64,000 nt of DNA, taken from Cohnella silvisoli (GTDB taxonomy: Bacteria > Bacillota > Bacilli > Paenibacillales > Paenibacillaceae). Position numbers and translations under genes: made by a program. The stretch covers positions 124,001 to 188,000 of the forward strand of contig NZ_JAIOAP010000011.1 in the NCBI RefSeq assembly GCF_021190915.1. The letters are read 5' to 3'. Shown piece by piece: positions 14,556 through 25,055 of this stretch (positions are counted from its first letter, which is position 1; every line of letters begins with the position of its first letter). The notes under the pieces were generated by a model that saw only the letters and a list, made by a program, of their open reading frames with translations, was not told the DNA's origin and searched no databases.

Positions 14556-16301
14556 ATGAGCACACAAGGGGTTACATTGAAGTCCAAGCAAGAATTAATC
14601 GAGAAGTGGAGCAAGCCGGAAGTCATCACGGGGTCGGAAATACTGCTTCGCAGTTTGTTACTGGAGGGAGCCGAGTGCGTCTTCGGATATCCGGGCGGAG
14701 CCGTTCTCTTCATCTACGACGCCATGCACGGCTTTAGCGATTTCCAGCATCTTCTGACGCGCCATGAGCAAGGAGCGATCCATGCGGCAGACGGATATGC
14801 GCGTTCTACTGGCAAGGTGGGCGTATGTATAGCTACTTCCGGGCCGGGAGCAACGAACCTGGTGACGGGGATCGCAACCGCATATATGGATTCCGTGCCG
14901 CTCGTTGTCATTACGGGTAACGTAGCGACTAGCTTCATCGGTACGGATGCCTTCCAAGAAGCCGATATCGTCGGCATTACGATGCCAATCACTAAACATA
15001 GTTATCTGGTACGCAAGGCGGAGGACCTGCCTCGCGTGATCCATGAAGCTTTCCATATTGCGAATAGCGGGCGTAAAGGTCCGGTGCTTATCGATATTCC
15101 TAAGGACGTATCCGCGGAGAAGATTTTGTTTCAGCCGGTAACAGAGGTGAACTTGCGCGGGTACAATCCGACGGTTCAACCGAACAAGATGCAAGTGGAA
15201 AAGATGCTGCGCGCGATCGAGAAGGCCGAGAAGCCCGTCATTCTTGCCGGGGGTGGCGTAATTTACTCCGGAGCGCATGAGGAATTGTACGAATTCGTTA
15301 CGAAAACGGGCATTCCGACGACAACGACATTGCTCGGTCTAGGAGGTTTCCCAAGCGGGAACGAGCTTCACATGGGGATGCCGGGAATGCACGGGACGTA
15401 TACGGCGAACACAGCCATTCAAAATGCGGATCTGCTTATCAACATCGGCGCAAGGTTCGATGACCGAGTAACAATGAAGCTCAAAGGTTTTGCGCCTCAC
15501 GCTAAAATCGTCCATATCGATATCGATCCTGCGGAGATCGGCAAGAACGTTCCAACCGAGATTCCGATCGTAGGAGATGTTAAAGCGGTTCTCCAACTGG
15601 CCAATGCCGGCGCGAAACGCGCGGACAAAGCGGATGCATGGCGTGCTCAGGTCAGCCAGTGGAAAGCAATGAAGCCTAACAAATACAAGGATTCCGAAGT
15701 TGAACTGAAGCCGCAATGGGTCGTATCGATGATTCACGAAACGACCAAAGGCGATGCTATCGTAACGACGGACGTTGGTCAGCATCAGATGTGGGCAGCG
15801 CAATATTATCCGTTAAACAAGCCGCGGTCCTGGGTTACATCCGGAGGATTGGGCACGATGGGCTTCGGGTTCCCTTCCGCGATCGGCGCCCAGATGGGCA
15901 ATCCGGACCGGACGGTCGTCTCCATTAACGGAGACGGCGGAATGCAAATGTGCGCGCAGGAACTGGCTGTCTGCGCAATTAACAACATTCCGGTCAAAGT
16001 CGCGATTATCAACAACCAAGTGCTTGGAATGGTACGACAGTGGCAGGAGATCATTTACGATAACCGCTACAGCCATATCGACCTTGCAGGTAGCCCTGAC
16101 TTCGTAAAGCTTTCCGAAGCTTACGGGGTTAAAGCATTCCGTGCTTCGAACAAGGAAGAAGCGCGCAGCGCATGGCTCGAAGCATTGCAGCATCCCGGGC
16201 CAGCCGTCGTGGAATTCGTCGTTCGCAAGCATGAGAACGTGTTCCCGATGGTCACGCAAGGTTCGACAATTGGAGAGATGCTGATGGGGGATTCCGAATG
16301 A
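14556..16301 (+). CDS. ilvB: acetolactate synthase large (catalytic) subunit
   Basis: A 581-residue ThDP enzyme making acetolactate and acetohydroxybutyrate, the first common step of Val/Leu/Ile synthesis. It shows the ThDP-binding N-domain with the catalytic Glu region (VFGYPGGAVLFIYDA, then HEQGAIHAADGYARSTGK), the central FAD-type domain, and the GDGGMQMCAQELAVCAINN metal/ThDP motif. ATG 14556 follows AAAGGAGGAG. It is controlled by the T-box upstream. The stop overlaps ilvN by 4 bases (ATGA), consistent with coupled synthesis of the two subunits. Confidence 0.97.
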   Translation: MSTQGVTLKSKQELIEKWSKPEVITGSEILLRSLLLEGAECVFGYPGGAVLFIYDAMHGFSDFQHLLTRHEQGAIHAADGYARSTGKVGVCIATSGPGATNLVTGIATAYMDSVPLVVITGNVATSFIGTDAFQEADIVGITMPITKHSYLVRKAEDLPRVIHEAFHIANSGRKGPVLIDIPKDVSAEKILFQPVTEVNLRGYNPTVQPNKMQVEKMLRAIEKAEKPVILAGGGVIYSGAHEELYEFVTKTGIPTTTTLLGLGGFPSGNELHMGMPGMHGTYTANTAIQNADLLINIGARFDDRVTMKLKGFAPHAKIVHIDIDPAEIGKNVPTEIPIVGDVKAVLQLANAGAKRADKADAWRAQVSQWKAMKPNKYKDSEVELKPQWVVSMIHETTKGDAIVTTDVGQHQMWAAQYYPLNKPRSWVTSGGLGTMGFGFPSAIGAQMGNPDRTVVSINGDGGMQMCAQELAVCAINNIPVKVAIINNQVLGMVRQWQEIIYDNRYSHIDLAGSPDFVKLSEAYGVKAFRASNKEEARSAWLEALQHPGPAVVEFVVRKHENVFPMVTQGSTIGEMLMGDSE

Positions 16302-16783
16302 ACCGTAAACATACGATAGCGATTCTCGTGAACGACCAGCCCGGCGTGCTGCAACGGGTGTCAGGCCTGTTCGGCCGCCGCGGCTTCAACATTGAGAGCA
16401 TTACCGTCGGGTCATCCGAAGAACCGGGATTATCCCGTATGGTCATCGTTACTACCGGAGATGATCATACGCTGGAGCAAGTCCAGAAACAATTGTACAA
16501 GCTGATCGACGTTATTAAAGTCATTGACGTCAGCGGCAATCCGATGGTCGGCCGGGAACTCGGCTTGATTAAGATCGGAGCGGAACCTTCGGCGCGTCCG
16601 GAAATTCTCGGTATTGTGGAGACGTTCCGCGCCGCGGTTGTCGATATCGGCCCAACGACTTTGATCGTTCAGGTTGTCGGCGATACCGAGAAGATCGATG
16701 CCATGATCGAATTGTTAAAGCCCTACGGCATTCGCGAGCTTTCGCGCACGGGCGTGACGGCGATGAATAGAGGCGTCAGATAG
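16298..16783 (+). CDS. ilvN: acetolactate synthase regulatory subunit
   Basis: A 161-residue small subunit. The N-terminal ACT domain (about 4-78) carries HTIAILVNDQPGVLQRVSGL and RGFNIESITVG, the valine-sensing features; the C-terminal half matches the second ACT-like domain (ILGIVETFRAAVVDIGPTTL). It activates IlvB and gives Val feedback. The start overlaps the ilvB stop. A hairpin-containing gap of about 140 bases precedes ilvC. Confidence 0.96.
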   Translation: MNRKHTIAILVNDQPGVLQRVSGLFGRRGFNIESITVGSSEEPGLSRMVIVTTGDDHTLEQVQKQLYKLIDVIKVIDVSGNPMVGRELGLIKIGAEPSARPEILGIVETFRAAVVDIGPTTLIVQVVGDTEKIDAMIELLKPYGIRELSRTGVTAMNRGVR

Positions 16784-16788
16784 TGTAG

Positions 16789-17919
<1,131 letters not shown>

Positions 17920-17940
17920 TAAGGCAATAAGCTCATAGGA

Positions 17941-17970
17941 AACCCCGGCATAGCATAGCCGGGGTTTTTG
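17941..17970 (+). terminator. terminator after ilvC
   Basis: AACCCCGGC (17941-17949) pairs with GCCGGGGTT (17958-17966) and runs into TTTTG. Confidence 0.85.
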
Positions 17971-18025
17971 TTAAAGAACCGGCGTCTAATGTGATCAGAA
18001 AACGGCGTGTACCGCGAATAGATTA

Positions 18026-18034
18026 TGTTATAAT
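18026..18034 (+). promoter_or_regulatory. extended -10 promoter for leuA
   Basis: TGTTATAAT at 18026-18034 is a perfect extended -10 (TG-N-TATAAT); the -35 is weak. The predicted transcript start near 18041 lies before the leuA ATG at 18083 but at or after upstream in-frame start candidates. Confidence 0.6.
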
Positions 18035-18082
18035 TTGAACAAAGTCATGAAATGCTTCAGGAGGTGCGGGCACGACCCTACC

Positions 18083-19633
18083 ATGAGAAAAATTTATATT
18101 TTTGATACGACGCTTCGGGATGGAGAGCAATCTCCCGGCGTTAACCTGAACACTCAGGAAAAAGTTGAAATCGCCTTGCAGTTGGAAAGGCTAGGAGTAG
18201 ATCGGATAGAAGCAGGTTTTCCTATAGCATCCCCTGGCGACTTGGCGGCGGTGCACGCGGTTGCTCTCGCCGTGAAGAATGCAACCGTAATCGGACTTGC
18301 CCGTTCGCGGGAACAGGACGTGGATGCAGTTCGCGAAGCGCTGAAGGGTGCGCGCGACCCTGGAATCCATCTGTTCCTCGCAACATCGCCGATCCATCGC
18401 AAGCACAAGCTGCGGATGGAGAAGGAGCAAGTGCTGGAGACGGCGGAGCGGATGATTCGTTACGCGAAACAGTTTTTCGATAAAGTCGAGTTTTCTCCGG
18501 AAGATGCCGGACGTACCGAACTGGATTTCCTATGCCAAGTAACCGAAGTGGCTATTAGAGCGGGAGCGACCGTCGTGAACATTCCCGATACAGTCGGCTA
18601 TTTGACGCCTTATGAATACGGTAATATTTTCAAGACTCTAAAAGAAAACGTGCCGGGAATCGAGAACATTCAGTTGTCCGCGCACTGTCATGATGATCTG
18701 GGGATGGCTACGGCAAACGCCTTGGCTGCCATCCTCAACGGAGCGGATCAAATCGAGGGTACGATCAATGGAATCGGCGAACGCGCCGGCAATACGTCAC
18801 TGGAAGAAGTGGCGCTTACGCTTGCGACCCGGGCGGAATATTTCCAAGCGACAACGACCTTGAATTTGAAGGAAATTGCCCGCACAAGCCGTTTGGTCAG
18901 CAAGCTTACGGGTATGGTCGTACCGGGCAACAAAGCGATCGTCGGCGCCAATGCGTTCGCGCACGAGTCCGGAATTCATCAGGATGGCATGCTGAAGGAG
19001 AAAACGACGTACGAGATCATTTCTCCGGATACGATCGGGCTAAGGGATAGCAAGCTTGTTCTTGGCAAGCACTCCGGACGCCATGCTTTCCGGGAGAAGC
19101 TGATCGATCTTGGATACGAGCAGTTGACGGAAGATCAAGTGAATGCGGCTTTCGGTAAATTCAAGGATGTCGCGGACCGTAAGAAAACCGTCAGCGATGA
19201 AGATATCCGCGCGCTTCTTGAGGAGAAAATCATCGAGACCCCCGAAGTGTTCGCGCTGGAACAGCTTGTTGTTTCCTTCGACAGCCATTCGACTCCGAAA
19301 GCGACGGTAACGCTCAAAACTACTCAAGGAATCGTGAAACACGAATCCGAAGGCAACGGTACGGTGGATGCGATCTATCATGCGATCGATGCGCTTACCG
19401 GCGAAACCGTGGAGCTCGACGATTACACGATTAAATCCGTAACCGACGGGACCGATGCGTTAGGCGAAGTCCACGTTGTTCTTAAGCAAGAGGATTCTTC
19501 CGCGCAAGGCCGCGGAGTGAGTACCGATATCTTGGAAGCCAGCGCGCGCGCTTACGTCGATGCGTTGAACAGGCTTATCGACAAGCGCAACGCGCCAACC
19601 CGCAATCGCCGAGACAACGTCACGTTGATTTAA
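18083..19633 (+). CDS. leuA: 2-isopropylmalate synthase
   Basis: A 516-residue enzyme condensing acetyl-CoA with ketoisovalerate, the first step of leucine synthesis. The DRE-TIM motif FDTTLRDGEQSPGVN opens the protein; HCHDDLGMATANALA and NGIGERAGNTSLEE complete the metal site, and a C-terminal LeuA regulatory domain (about 390-510) is present. I take ATG 18083 because homologues begin here; AGGAGGTG at 18059-18066 is 16 bases away, longer than usual, and no better start exists. It has its own promoter after the ilvC terminator, so it is separate from the T-box unit unless read-through occurs. Confidence 0.96.
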   Translation: MRKIYIFDTTLRDGEQSPGVNLNTQEKVEIALQLERLGVDRIEAGFPIASPGDLAAVHAVALAVKNATVIGLARSREQDVDAVREALKGARDPGIHLFLATSPIHRKHKLRMEKEQVLETAERMIRYAKQFFDKVEFSPEDAGRTELDFLCQVTEVAIRAGATVVNIPDTVGYLTPYEYGNIFKTLKENVPGIENIQLSAHCHDDLGMATANALAAILNGADQIEGTINGIGERAGNTSLEEVALTLATRAEYFQATTTLNLKEIARTSRLVSKLTGMVVPGNKAIVGANAFAHESGIHQDGMLKEKTTYEIISPDTIGLRDSKLVLGKHSGRHAFREKLIDLGYEQLTEDQVNAAFGKFKDVADRKKTVSDEDIRALLEEKIIETPEVFALEQLVVSFDSHSTPKATVTLKTTQGIVKHESEGNGTVDAIYHAIDALTGETVELDDYTIKSVTDGTDALGEVHVVLKQEDSSAQGRGVSTDILEASARAYVDALNRLIDKRNAPTRNRRDNVTLI

Positions 19634-19657
19634 CAGTTCAGGAATGGGGAGCGACAG

Positions 19658-20857
19658 ATGAACTATCAATTTTCCGCGAGATTGGGCACTTTTTCCTCCT
19701 CGGCGGTCCGTGAAATTTTGAAGCTGACGCAAAGAAAATCGATCATTTCATTCGCCGGCGGTTTGCCCGCCGAGGAGCATTTCCCGGTCGCTGCGATCGG
19801 GGAAGCTTTCCAGCGGGTGCTGGCGGCAGGCAACAAGGCATTGCAGTACGGTCTAACGGAAGGCTACTTGCCGCTTCGCGAGAGCATCTGCGGTTGGATG
19901 GCGCGCAAAGGGGTAACCGTAACTCCGGACGACATGCTGTTGACGACAGGATCGCAGCAAGCCATCGATTTGCTGACCCGGATTTATATCGATCCAGGCG
20001 ACGTGATTTTGGTGGAACGACCAACCTATTTATCCGCGCTGCAGGTGTTTCGTTCTTATGGCGCTACCCTGATATCCGTAGATACGGACAATGACGGAAT
20101 GGATTTGGACGACTTGGCGGCCAAGCTGAAGCAGTACCGTCCGAAAATGATTTACGTTATTCCTACGTTCTCCAACCCAACAGGCAAGGCTTGGAGCCTG
20201 GAGCGTCGTAAAGGCGTGCTTAAGCTGTGCAGGGAGAGCGATACGCTCATCCTGGAGGATGATCCTTACGGCGAATTGAAGTTCGGAGATGCATCGGTAA
20301 CGTACCCGTCGATCTTTTCCTTAGATGAGCATCCAAACGGTTCTTGCGTCGTCTACACGAGTACTTTCTCCAAAACCGTGGCACCCGCGCTTCGGACGGG
20401 TTGGGTCATGGCCGATCCCGAAATCATCCGCCATATGGCTCGCGCCAAGCAGGCTGCTGATTTACATTCCAGTTCGCTCGATCAGCAAACGCTGTATCAA
20501 TTGATGGAGCATTTCGATCTGGACGGTCACATCGAGTTCGTCCGTAAGGAATACGAGTCTCGCATGCGCCAGATGGCAGACCTGCTGCGCGAGCAGCAAT
20601 GGCCGGGCGTCGTGTGGAACGAGCCAAAGGGCGGCATGTTCTTCTGGTTGGAGCTGCCGGAATCGGTCGATACTGCAGACTTGCTCAAGACGGCAGTCGA
20701 TTTGGGCGTTGCATTCGTACCGGGAATTTCGTTCTTCGCGGACGAAGACGCTAAGAAAAACACGATGCGGCTCAACTTCACCCATAATGATCTCGAAGGT
20801 ACCGTCAATGGGATGAAACGGTTAAATCAAGCGATGGAGAGCGTACTGGTGAAGTGA
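19658..20857 (+). CDS. PLP-dependent class I/II aminotransferase (2-aminoadipate/MocR-like fold)
   Basis: A 399-residue fold-type I aminotransferase, 24 bases after leuA on the same strand and probably co-transcribed. The N-terminus has FAGGLPAEEHFP, the cofactor region LQYGLTEGYLPLRE and TTGSQQAIDL, then YVIPTFSNPTG, the Asp in EDDPYGEL, and the Schiff-base Lys in YTSTFSKTVAPALRTGW. It belongs to the group that includes LysN-like 2-aminoadipate and aromatic or branched-chain aminotransferases and lacks the GntR DNA-binding domain of MocR regulators. Position with leuA hints at the last transamination of Leu synthesis, but specificity cannot be read off. Confidence 0.88.
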   Translation: MNYQFSARLGTFSSSAVREILKLTQRKSIISFAGGLPAEEHFPVAAIGEAFQRVLAAGNKALQYGLTEGYLPLRESICGWMARKGVTVTPDDMLLTTGSQQAIDLLTRIYIDPGDVILVERPTYLSALQVFRSYGATLISVDTDNDGMDLDDLAAKLKQYRPKMIYVIPTFSNPTGKAWSLERRKGVLKLCRESDTLILEDDPYGELKFGDASVTYPSIFSLDEHPNGSCVVYTSTFSKTVAPALRTGWVMADPEIIRHMARAKQAADLHSSSLDQQTLYQLMEHFDLDGHIEFVRKEYESRMRQMADLLREQQWPGVVWNEPKGGMFFWLELPESVDTADLLKTAVDLGVAFVPGISFFADEDAKKNTMRLNFTHNDLEGTVNGMKRLNQAMESVLVK

Positions 20858-20871
20858 GGATGAGGAACAAC

Positions 20872-20918
20872 AGAGGAGTAAACCAAGGGAGTATAATGCT
20901 CCGATGGTTTACTCCTCT
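20872..20918. terminator. long hairpin between convergent genes
   Basis: AGAGGAGTAAACCA (20872-20885) is perfectly complementary to TGGTTTACTCCTCT (20905-20918), with a second short stem GGGAG/CTCC in the loop. The T tail is imperfect, but the position between the aminotransferase and the leftward HEAT-like gene fits a terminator. Confidence 0.6.
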
Positions 20919-20959
20919 TCATTTACTCTTAATTTACTCTTCGTTAACCAGTACCCTCA

Positions 20960-21508
20960 TTACGTTCTCCATAGAGCCGCAAGCTTTTTTCGATACTTGC
21001 TTTCTTCCTCTGTTTCAATCAGGTTTAACGCTTTTTGTTTTATTTCTTCATCTTTGACTTCATCATATAATTTTTTTAGACCTTGAATAATATCGGATCG
21101 AATCAAAGTATAATTTTTCTCGTCTTTACAGTTATCAAAACGATTAGCAAGCTGACTGACCACCATCTCTTTTTGTTCAGGTCCGGCTAAACCAATTTTC
21201 CAAACCGATTGCAAGCTGTGCCTTGCGGTGACAAACATCTTATCTTTTGTCACTTCCCATAAGGCTGGGAAATCCCTGAGTATTCTCTTCTCAGGATCGC
21301 TTTTGGCCAAACTGGAAAGAAATTGCGCAGCCCTTGATCTTCGATGATTATCAGGATGAGCCAGATCTTCCTTTAATTGATCCCATACTTCATAAGACCA
21401 ATCCACTTCTTCTTCCGTAGCTTTCATAATATGGACGTAGGCCTCGTACCGAAAGTCTTTATCCTCATTGTCTGGATTATCAAAATAAGATCGAATAATA
21501 CTGTCCAT
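20960..21508 (-). CDS. HEAT-repeat-like protein
   Basis: A 182-residue soluble, helix-rich protein. Two ATGs are near: the one at 21514 abuts GGGAGG, so the next at 21508, 6 bases away from GGAGG, is chosen. Helical pairs such as RSRAAQFLSSLAKSDPEKRI, ARHSLQSVWKIGLAGPEQKE and IIQGLKKLYDEVKDEEIKQK resemble HEAT/armadillo-type repeats. It has no catalytic motif or signal peptide. Similar small HEAT proteins of unknown function are common in bacteria. It interrupts the leu genes on the opposite strand. Confidence 0.65.
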   Translation of the reverse strand: MDSIIRSYFDNPDNEDKDFRYEAYVHIMKATEEEVDWSYEVWDQLKEDLAHPDNHRRSRAAQFLSSLAKSDPEKRILRDFPALWEVTKDKMFVTARHSLQSVWKIGLAGPEQKEMVVSQLANRFDNCKDEKNYTLIRSDIIQGLKKLYDEVKDEEIKQKALNLIETEEESKYRKKLAALWRT

Positions 21509-21763
21509 TTCCATCCTCCCACTTAATCCGGATCGATTTTGCGATACAACTGAATTGTCTTATGATTTTTTTCCTAGGTCAACTGCCATGATACACTATA
21601 CTGGGCGACGTATACAGAGTCACCGTTAGGTCCATTGTTTTAATAGTCATTGCCTATAGAATCCATAGTTATTATCTATTTTGCCACTTGGGCACATATG
21701 TACTACAATTGAGAGATAGTCTCAATGGACAACCTATAACCTAAATTGGAGTGAATCATAACC

Positions 21764-22843
21764 ATGTCAGAAGTTAAAAAAATTGCCGTCATCGCCGGCG
21801 ACGGTATCGGTCCGGAAGTCGTAGCGGAAGCCGAGAAAGTATTGAAACGTACGGAGGAACTGTTCGGCTACAAATTCGAGCTTGAGCATGGCCTGTTCGG
21901 CGGTATCGCCATCGATGAAAGAGGCACGCCGTTGCCGCAAGACACACTCGAAATGTGCCGTAAAGCGGACGCTGTTCTGCTTGGCGCGGTAGGCGGACCG
22001 AAATGGGATAACAACTCGAAAGAGCTTCGTCCCGAAACGGGATTGCTCGGCATTCGGAAAGCTCTTGGCCTTTTCTCTAACATTCGTCCTGCTGTCGTCT
22101 TCGATTGCTTGAAGGACGCTTCCACCCTGAAGCCCGAAGTTCTAGAAGGCACTGACCTGATCGTTGTGCGCGAGCTAACGGGAGGCATTTACTTCGGCGA
22201 GAAATTCCGTCGTCAAGGCGCACATGGCGAAGAAGCGGTTGATACTTGCGTATACAATGTGACGGAAATCGAACGCATCGTGCGCCAAGCGTTCGAAGTC
22301 GCTCAGAAACGCAGCAAGAGATTGGCTTCCGTAGATAAAGCGAACGTACTGGAAACTTCCCGTCTATGGAGAGAAACGGTTAATCGTATCGCGCCGGAAT
22401 ATGCGGATGTTGAAGTGGAGCATGTACTCGTAGACAACTGCGCTATGCAGCTGTTGCGTCGTCCGTCGAGCTTCGACGTTATCGTTACGGAGAACATGTT
22501 CGGAGATATTCTGAGCGACGAGGCAGCGATGCTGACCGGTTCAATCGGGATGTTATCCTCCGCTTCGCTCGGTGAAGGCAGCTTCGGATTGTACGAGCCT
22601 GTCCACGGCTCTGCTCCTGACATTGCGGGACAAGGCATCTCGAACCCGATTGCTACGATTTTGTCGGTCGCGCTAATGTTCCGCCTTACTTTTGGCTACG
22701 AAGAAGCGGCAGCCGCAATCGAGAAAGCAGTTAAGAACGTACTTGATGCCGGACATCGCACGGGAGATATCGCAGTCGATAAGAGCAAAGCGATCGGAAC
22801 GACGGCTATGGGCGATCTGATCGTTGCAGCTATAACGCGTTAA
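21764..22843 (+). CDS. leuB: 3-isopropylmalate dehydrogenase
   Basis: A 359-residue NAD-dependent decarboxylating dehydrogenase of leucine synthesis. It carries [35 protein letters not shown], and the substrate/metal signature [20 protein letters not shown] with [21 protein letters not shown] precedes the ATG. leuC and leuD are not between leuA and leuB here and must lie elsewhere. No terminator is obvious before the peroxiredoxin promoter. Confidence 0.96.
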   Translation: MSEVKKIAVIAGDGIGPEVVAEAEKVLKRTEELFGYKFELEHGLFGGIAIDERGTPLPQDTLEMCRKADAVLLGAVGGPKWDNNSKELRPETGLLGIRKALGLFSNIRPAVVFDCLKDASTLKPEVLEGTDLIVVRELTGGIYFGEKFRRQGAHGEEAVDTCVYNVTEIERIVRQAFEVAQKRSKRLASVDKANVLETSRLWRETVNRIAPEYADVEVEHVLVDNCAMQLLRRPSSFDVIVTENMFGDILSDEAAMLTGSIGMLSSASLGEGSFGLYEPVHGSAPDIAGQGISNPIATILSVALMFRLTFGYEEAAAAIEKAVKNVLDAGHRTGDIAVDKSKAIGTTAMGDLIVAAITR

Positions 22844-22858
22844 TTATAATAATTCTAA
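22844..22858. promoter_or_regulatory. PerR-like box upstream of peroxiredoxin
   Basis: TTATAATAATTCTAA matches the PerR consensus TTATAATNATTATAA at every defined position except one (C at 22855). It lies just after the leuB stop and 19 bases upstream of the peroxiredoxin -35, suggesting peroxide-inducible expression. Confidence 0.65.
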
Positions 22859-22877
22859 AAAAAGAATTGTTATCATC

Positions 22878-22906
22878 TTGACTAGTTTGTCCGTGAATGG
22901 TACGAT
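22878..22906 (+). promoter_or_regulatory. promoter of the peroxiredoxin gene
   Basis: TTGACT (22878-22883), 17-base spacer, TACGAT (22901-22906). Confidence 0.6.
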
Positions 22907-22972
22907 TTTTAGCGTGAGCAATAAACAGAAAGCACTGGCGACAAGGTCGGGCTTATAGGAGGTTTTTTGAAG

Positions 22973-23521
22973 ATGGCAGAGCGTTTGGTAGGTCGTCCGG
23001 CACCGGATTTCTCTTTGGAAACAGCGCTAGGAGACGGCAAAGATTTCGGTAAAGCATCGCTGTCCGATTATCGTGGCAAATGGTTGGTATTGTACTTCTA
23101 TCCGCTTGATTTCACTTTCGTATGTCCTACGGAAATTACGGCTCTATCCGAAGCGGCCGAAACTTTCAGAGGACTGAATACCGAAGTTCTCGGCGTCAGC
23201 GTAGACAGTAAACACAGCCACCGCGCTTGGATCAATACGCCTAAGAACGACAACGGTCTTGGCCAATTGAACCATCCGCTTGCTGCGGATATTACGAAGC
23301 AAGTCGCTCGCGACTATGGCGTCCTGATCGAAGAAGAAGGTATCGCGCTGCGCGGCCTGTTCATCATCGATCCTGATGGCGAATTGAAATATCAAGTCGT
23401 AAACCATAACGATGTAGGCCGCAGCGTTGAAGAAACCCTTCGTGTGCTGCAGGCGCTGCAATCCGGCGGTTTGTGCCCGATGAACTGGAAAGCAGGCGAC
23501 AAGCACCTCGTCGCTAAGTGA
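22973..23521 (+). CDS. 2-Cys peroxiredoxin (AhpC/Prx1 type)
   Basis: A 182-residue thiol peroxidase. ATG 22973 is 10 bases after TAGGAGG; an in-frame TTG at 22967 is too close. The peroxidatic Cys51 lies in [10 protein letters not shown] and the resolving Cys168 in GGLCPMNW, so it is a typical 2-Cys enzyme that reduces H2O2 and organic peroxides. No ahpF is adjacent, so thioredoxin is a likely reductant. The PerR-like box upstream fits control by peroxide. It is followed by a terminator. Confidence 0.94.
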   Translation: MAERLVGRPAPDFSLETALGDGKDFGKASLSDYRGKWLVLYFYPLDFTFVCPTEITALSEAAETFRGLNTEVLGVSVDSKHSHRAWINTPKNDNGLGQLNHPLAADITKQVARDYGVLIEEEGIALRGLFIIDPDGELKYQVVNHNDVGRSVEETLRVLQALQSGGLCPMNWKAGDKHLVAK

Positions 23522-23544
23522 TAACATCAGCTTGATCAAGCAAG

Positions 23545-23574
23545 CTCCTCGGAAGAAATTTCCGGGGAGTTTTT
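23545..23574 (+). terminator. terminator after peroxiredoxin
   Basis: CTCCTCGGAA (23545-23554) pairs with TTCCGGGGAG (23560-23569), one G-U, then TTTTT. Confidence 0.8.
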
Positions 23575-23667
23575 AGTCTCTTGCAGTGTAAAAGCGGCAG
23601 GAATTGTGTTTATGGGTAGAGAATATAGTGAGAAGAATAAAGGATGCTTTTGAAGGAGGGGAAGGCG

Positions 23668-24093
23668 ATGAGCTTCTGCTGCGGAGCTAGCATGATTGGA
23701 ACAAAGGGGACGTTAAAGCACTATAGAACTCGGATTCACAACGTGCCGATATTGTTCTGTCCGGTTTGTCACCGTATCGAAGTGCACTATCTGGTGGAGA
23801 ATGAATACGAAATTTTGGCCGAATATGCGCATGGCGACGGAGCGTCGGAAGTCGACTTCCATGATTATGTGGATGAATCGGACAAAGCCCTCCACGAGAA
23901 TTGCGTCAACAACGAAGACGAAGATCCAATGCTTATCGTGCAAAGCCAGATCGATATGTCGCTTGATTTGCTTACATTCGCTAAGGAAATCGGTGATTCC
24001 GAATGGGAACAGCAATTGAAGAAACGCCTGATCGTTCTAAGCCAGAGGCGCCATAAACTGAAATTGAAACGAACTCCAGGAGGCACGATCTAA
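23668..24093 (+). CDS. unrecognised protein with N-terminal Cys-rich (zinc-finger-like) region
   Basis: A 141-residue protein; ATG 23668 follows GAAGGAGGGG. Two cysteine pairs near the N-terminus (FCCG at 3-6 and FCPVC at about 30-34) resemble a YgiT-type zinc knuckle that brings two CxxC-like pairs together. The rest is acidic and then helical (residues of about 60-130) with no known catalytic motif. YgiT-type fingers occur in antitoxins and small regulators, but no toxin gene is adjacent. It is a monocistronic unit with its own terminator. Function unknown. Confidence 0.6.
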   Translation: MSFCCGASMIGTKGTLKHYRTRIHNVPILFCPVCHRIEVHYLVENEYEILAEYAHGDGASEVDFHDYVDESDKALHENCVNNEDEDPMLIVQSQIDMSLDLLTFAKEIGDSEWEQQLKKRLIVLSQRRHKLKLKRTPGGTI

Positions 24094-24132
24094 GAGGGCT
24101 GCTGGTGTAAGCATAGAAGATGAAACCATTGA

Positions 24133-24179
24133 GGACTGCCCTGAAGTAGATCTCTTCTGCTTAGGGTAGTCCCTTTATT
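24133..24179 (+). terminator. terminator
   Basis: GGACTGCCCT (24133-24142) pairs with AGGGTAGTCC (24163-24172, one G-U) with an inner GAAG/CTTC stem, followed by CTTTATTT. Confidence 0.7.
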
Positions 24180-24193
24180 TATTGTCGGGGGAT

Positions 24194-24222
24194 ACCCCCT
24201 CAAAATCGGACAGTCATTCGAA
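24194..24222 (+). promoter_or_regulatory. candidate SigI autoregulatory promoter
   Basis: ACCCCC at 24194-24199 and CGAA at 24219-24222 are the -35 and -10 elements described for SigI-dependent promoters, placed directly upstream of sigI. The 19-base gap between elements should be compared with known SigI promoters. Confidence 0.5.
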
Positions 24223-24245
24223 TGTTATGAGTAAGGGGTGAGCGA

Positions 24246-25055
24246 GTGCTGCTCGTACTTTGGAAAAAATGGCGTCATTCATCGAGTAATTCGGCTCGTT
24301 CTCCGGACAACGCAGAGGCTCGAACTCCAGAACGTATGGTAGAGCAAATCCAGAATGGGGACCATGAGCTGAGAAATGAGCTGATTCGTCAATATCATCC
24401 ATATGTTTTAAAAACAACCAGCCGATTTTTTCGCCGATATATCGATCCGCAGCAAGATGATGCTTTCAGCGTAGCGTTAGCTGCTTTCAATGAAGCGATT
24501 AGCGGGTATTCTCCCGAAGGCGGCAGGCTATTTTTGGGTTTCTCTGAAACGGTTATTAACCGGAGGTTGATCGATTACGTCCGGCAAGAAAGCAGGCATG
24601 CCGCAGTGGTCCCCTACAGCGCCTTCGATACGGAAGCTGAAGACGGCGGCGGCGAGATCAACCACATTGAAGTCTCGCAAGCTATAGAGGCATATAACCA
24701 AGAGCGAACGTCGGATGAGCGGAAAATGGAAATTGCAGCACTAACGGCAGAGATGGAACTGTATGGGATTACTTTTAATGATTTGGTCCAGCATTCTCCA
24801 CGCCATCAAGATTCTCGGGAAGCATTGCTGAGGATGGGAAGAAGATTGGCAAGCGAAGAGACGATGTTCCGCTTCCTTCGCGAGAAACGTCAGTTGCCTA
24901 TTAAAGAGCTATGCGAGGCTGAAGATATATCGCGGAAGACGGCCGAGCGCCATCGCAAATATTTGATCGCCGTCAGTCTGATCGCTTACGGCACATATCC
25001 ATTTTTACAGGGATATATCGGATTGGACCGTTACGGAAAGGGGGAAACGCCATGA
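24246..25055 (+). CDS. sigI: RNA polymerase sigma factor SigI
   Basis: A 269-residue sigma-70-like factor starting at GTG 24246 after AAGGGGTG. The region-2-like part has ELIRQYHPYVLKTTSRFFRR and DDAFSVALAAFNEAISGYSP, ending FLGFSETVINRRLIDYVRQE, typical of SigI; the C-terminal region has the helix-turn-helix ELCEAEDISRKTAERHRKYL. It directs heat and envelope stress genes in Bacillus and extracellular polysaccharidase genes in clostridia. The stop overlaps the start of its membrane anti-sigma factor gene (ATGA), so the two are coupled. Confidence 0.93.
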   Translation: MLLVLWKKWRHSSSNSARSPDNAEARTPERMVEQIQNGDHELRNELIRQYHPYVLKTTSRFFRRYIDPQQDDAFSVALAAFNEAISGYSPEGGRLFLGFSETVINRRLIDYVRQESRHAAVVPYSAFDTEAEDGGGEINHIEVSQAIEAYNQERTSDERKMEIAALTAEMELYGITFNDLVQHSPRHQDSREALLRMGRRLASEETMFRFLREKRQLPIKELCEAEDISRKTAERHRKYLIAVSLIAYGTYPFLQGYIGLDRYGKGETP

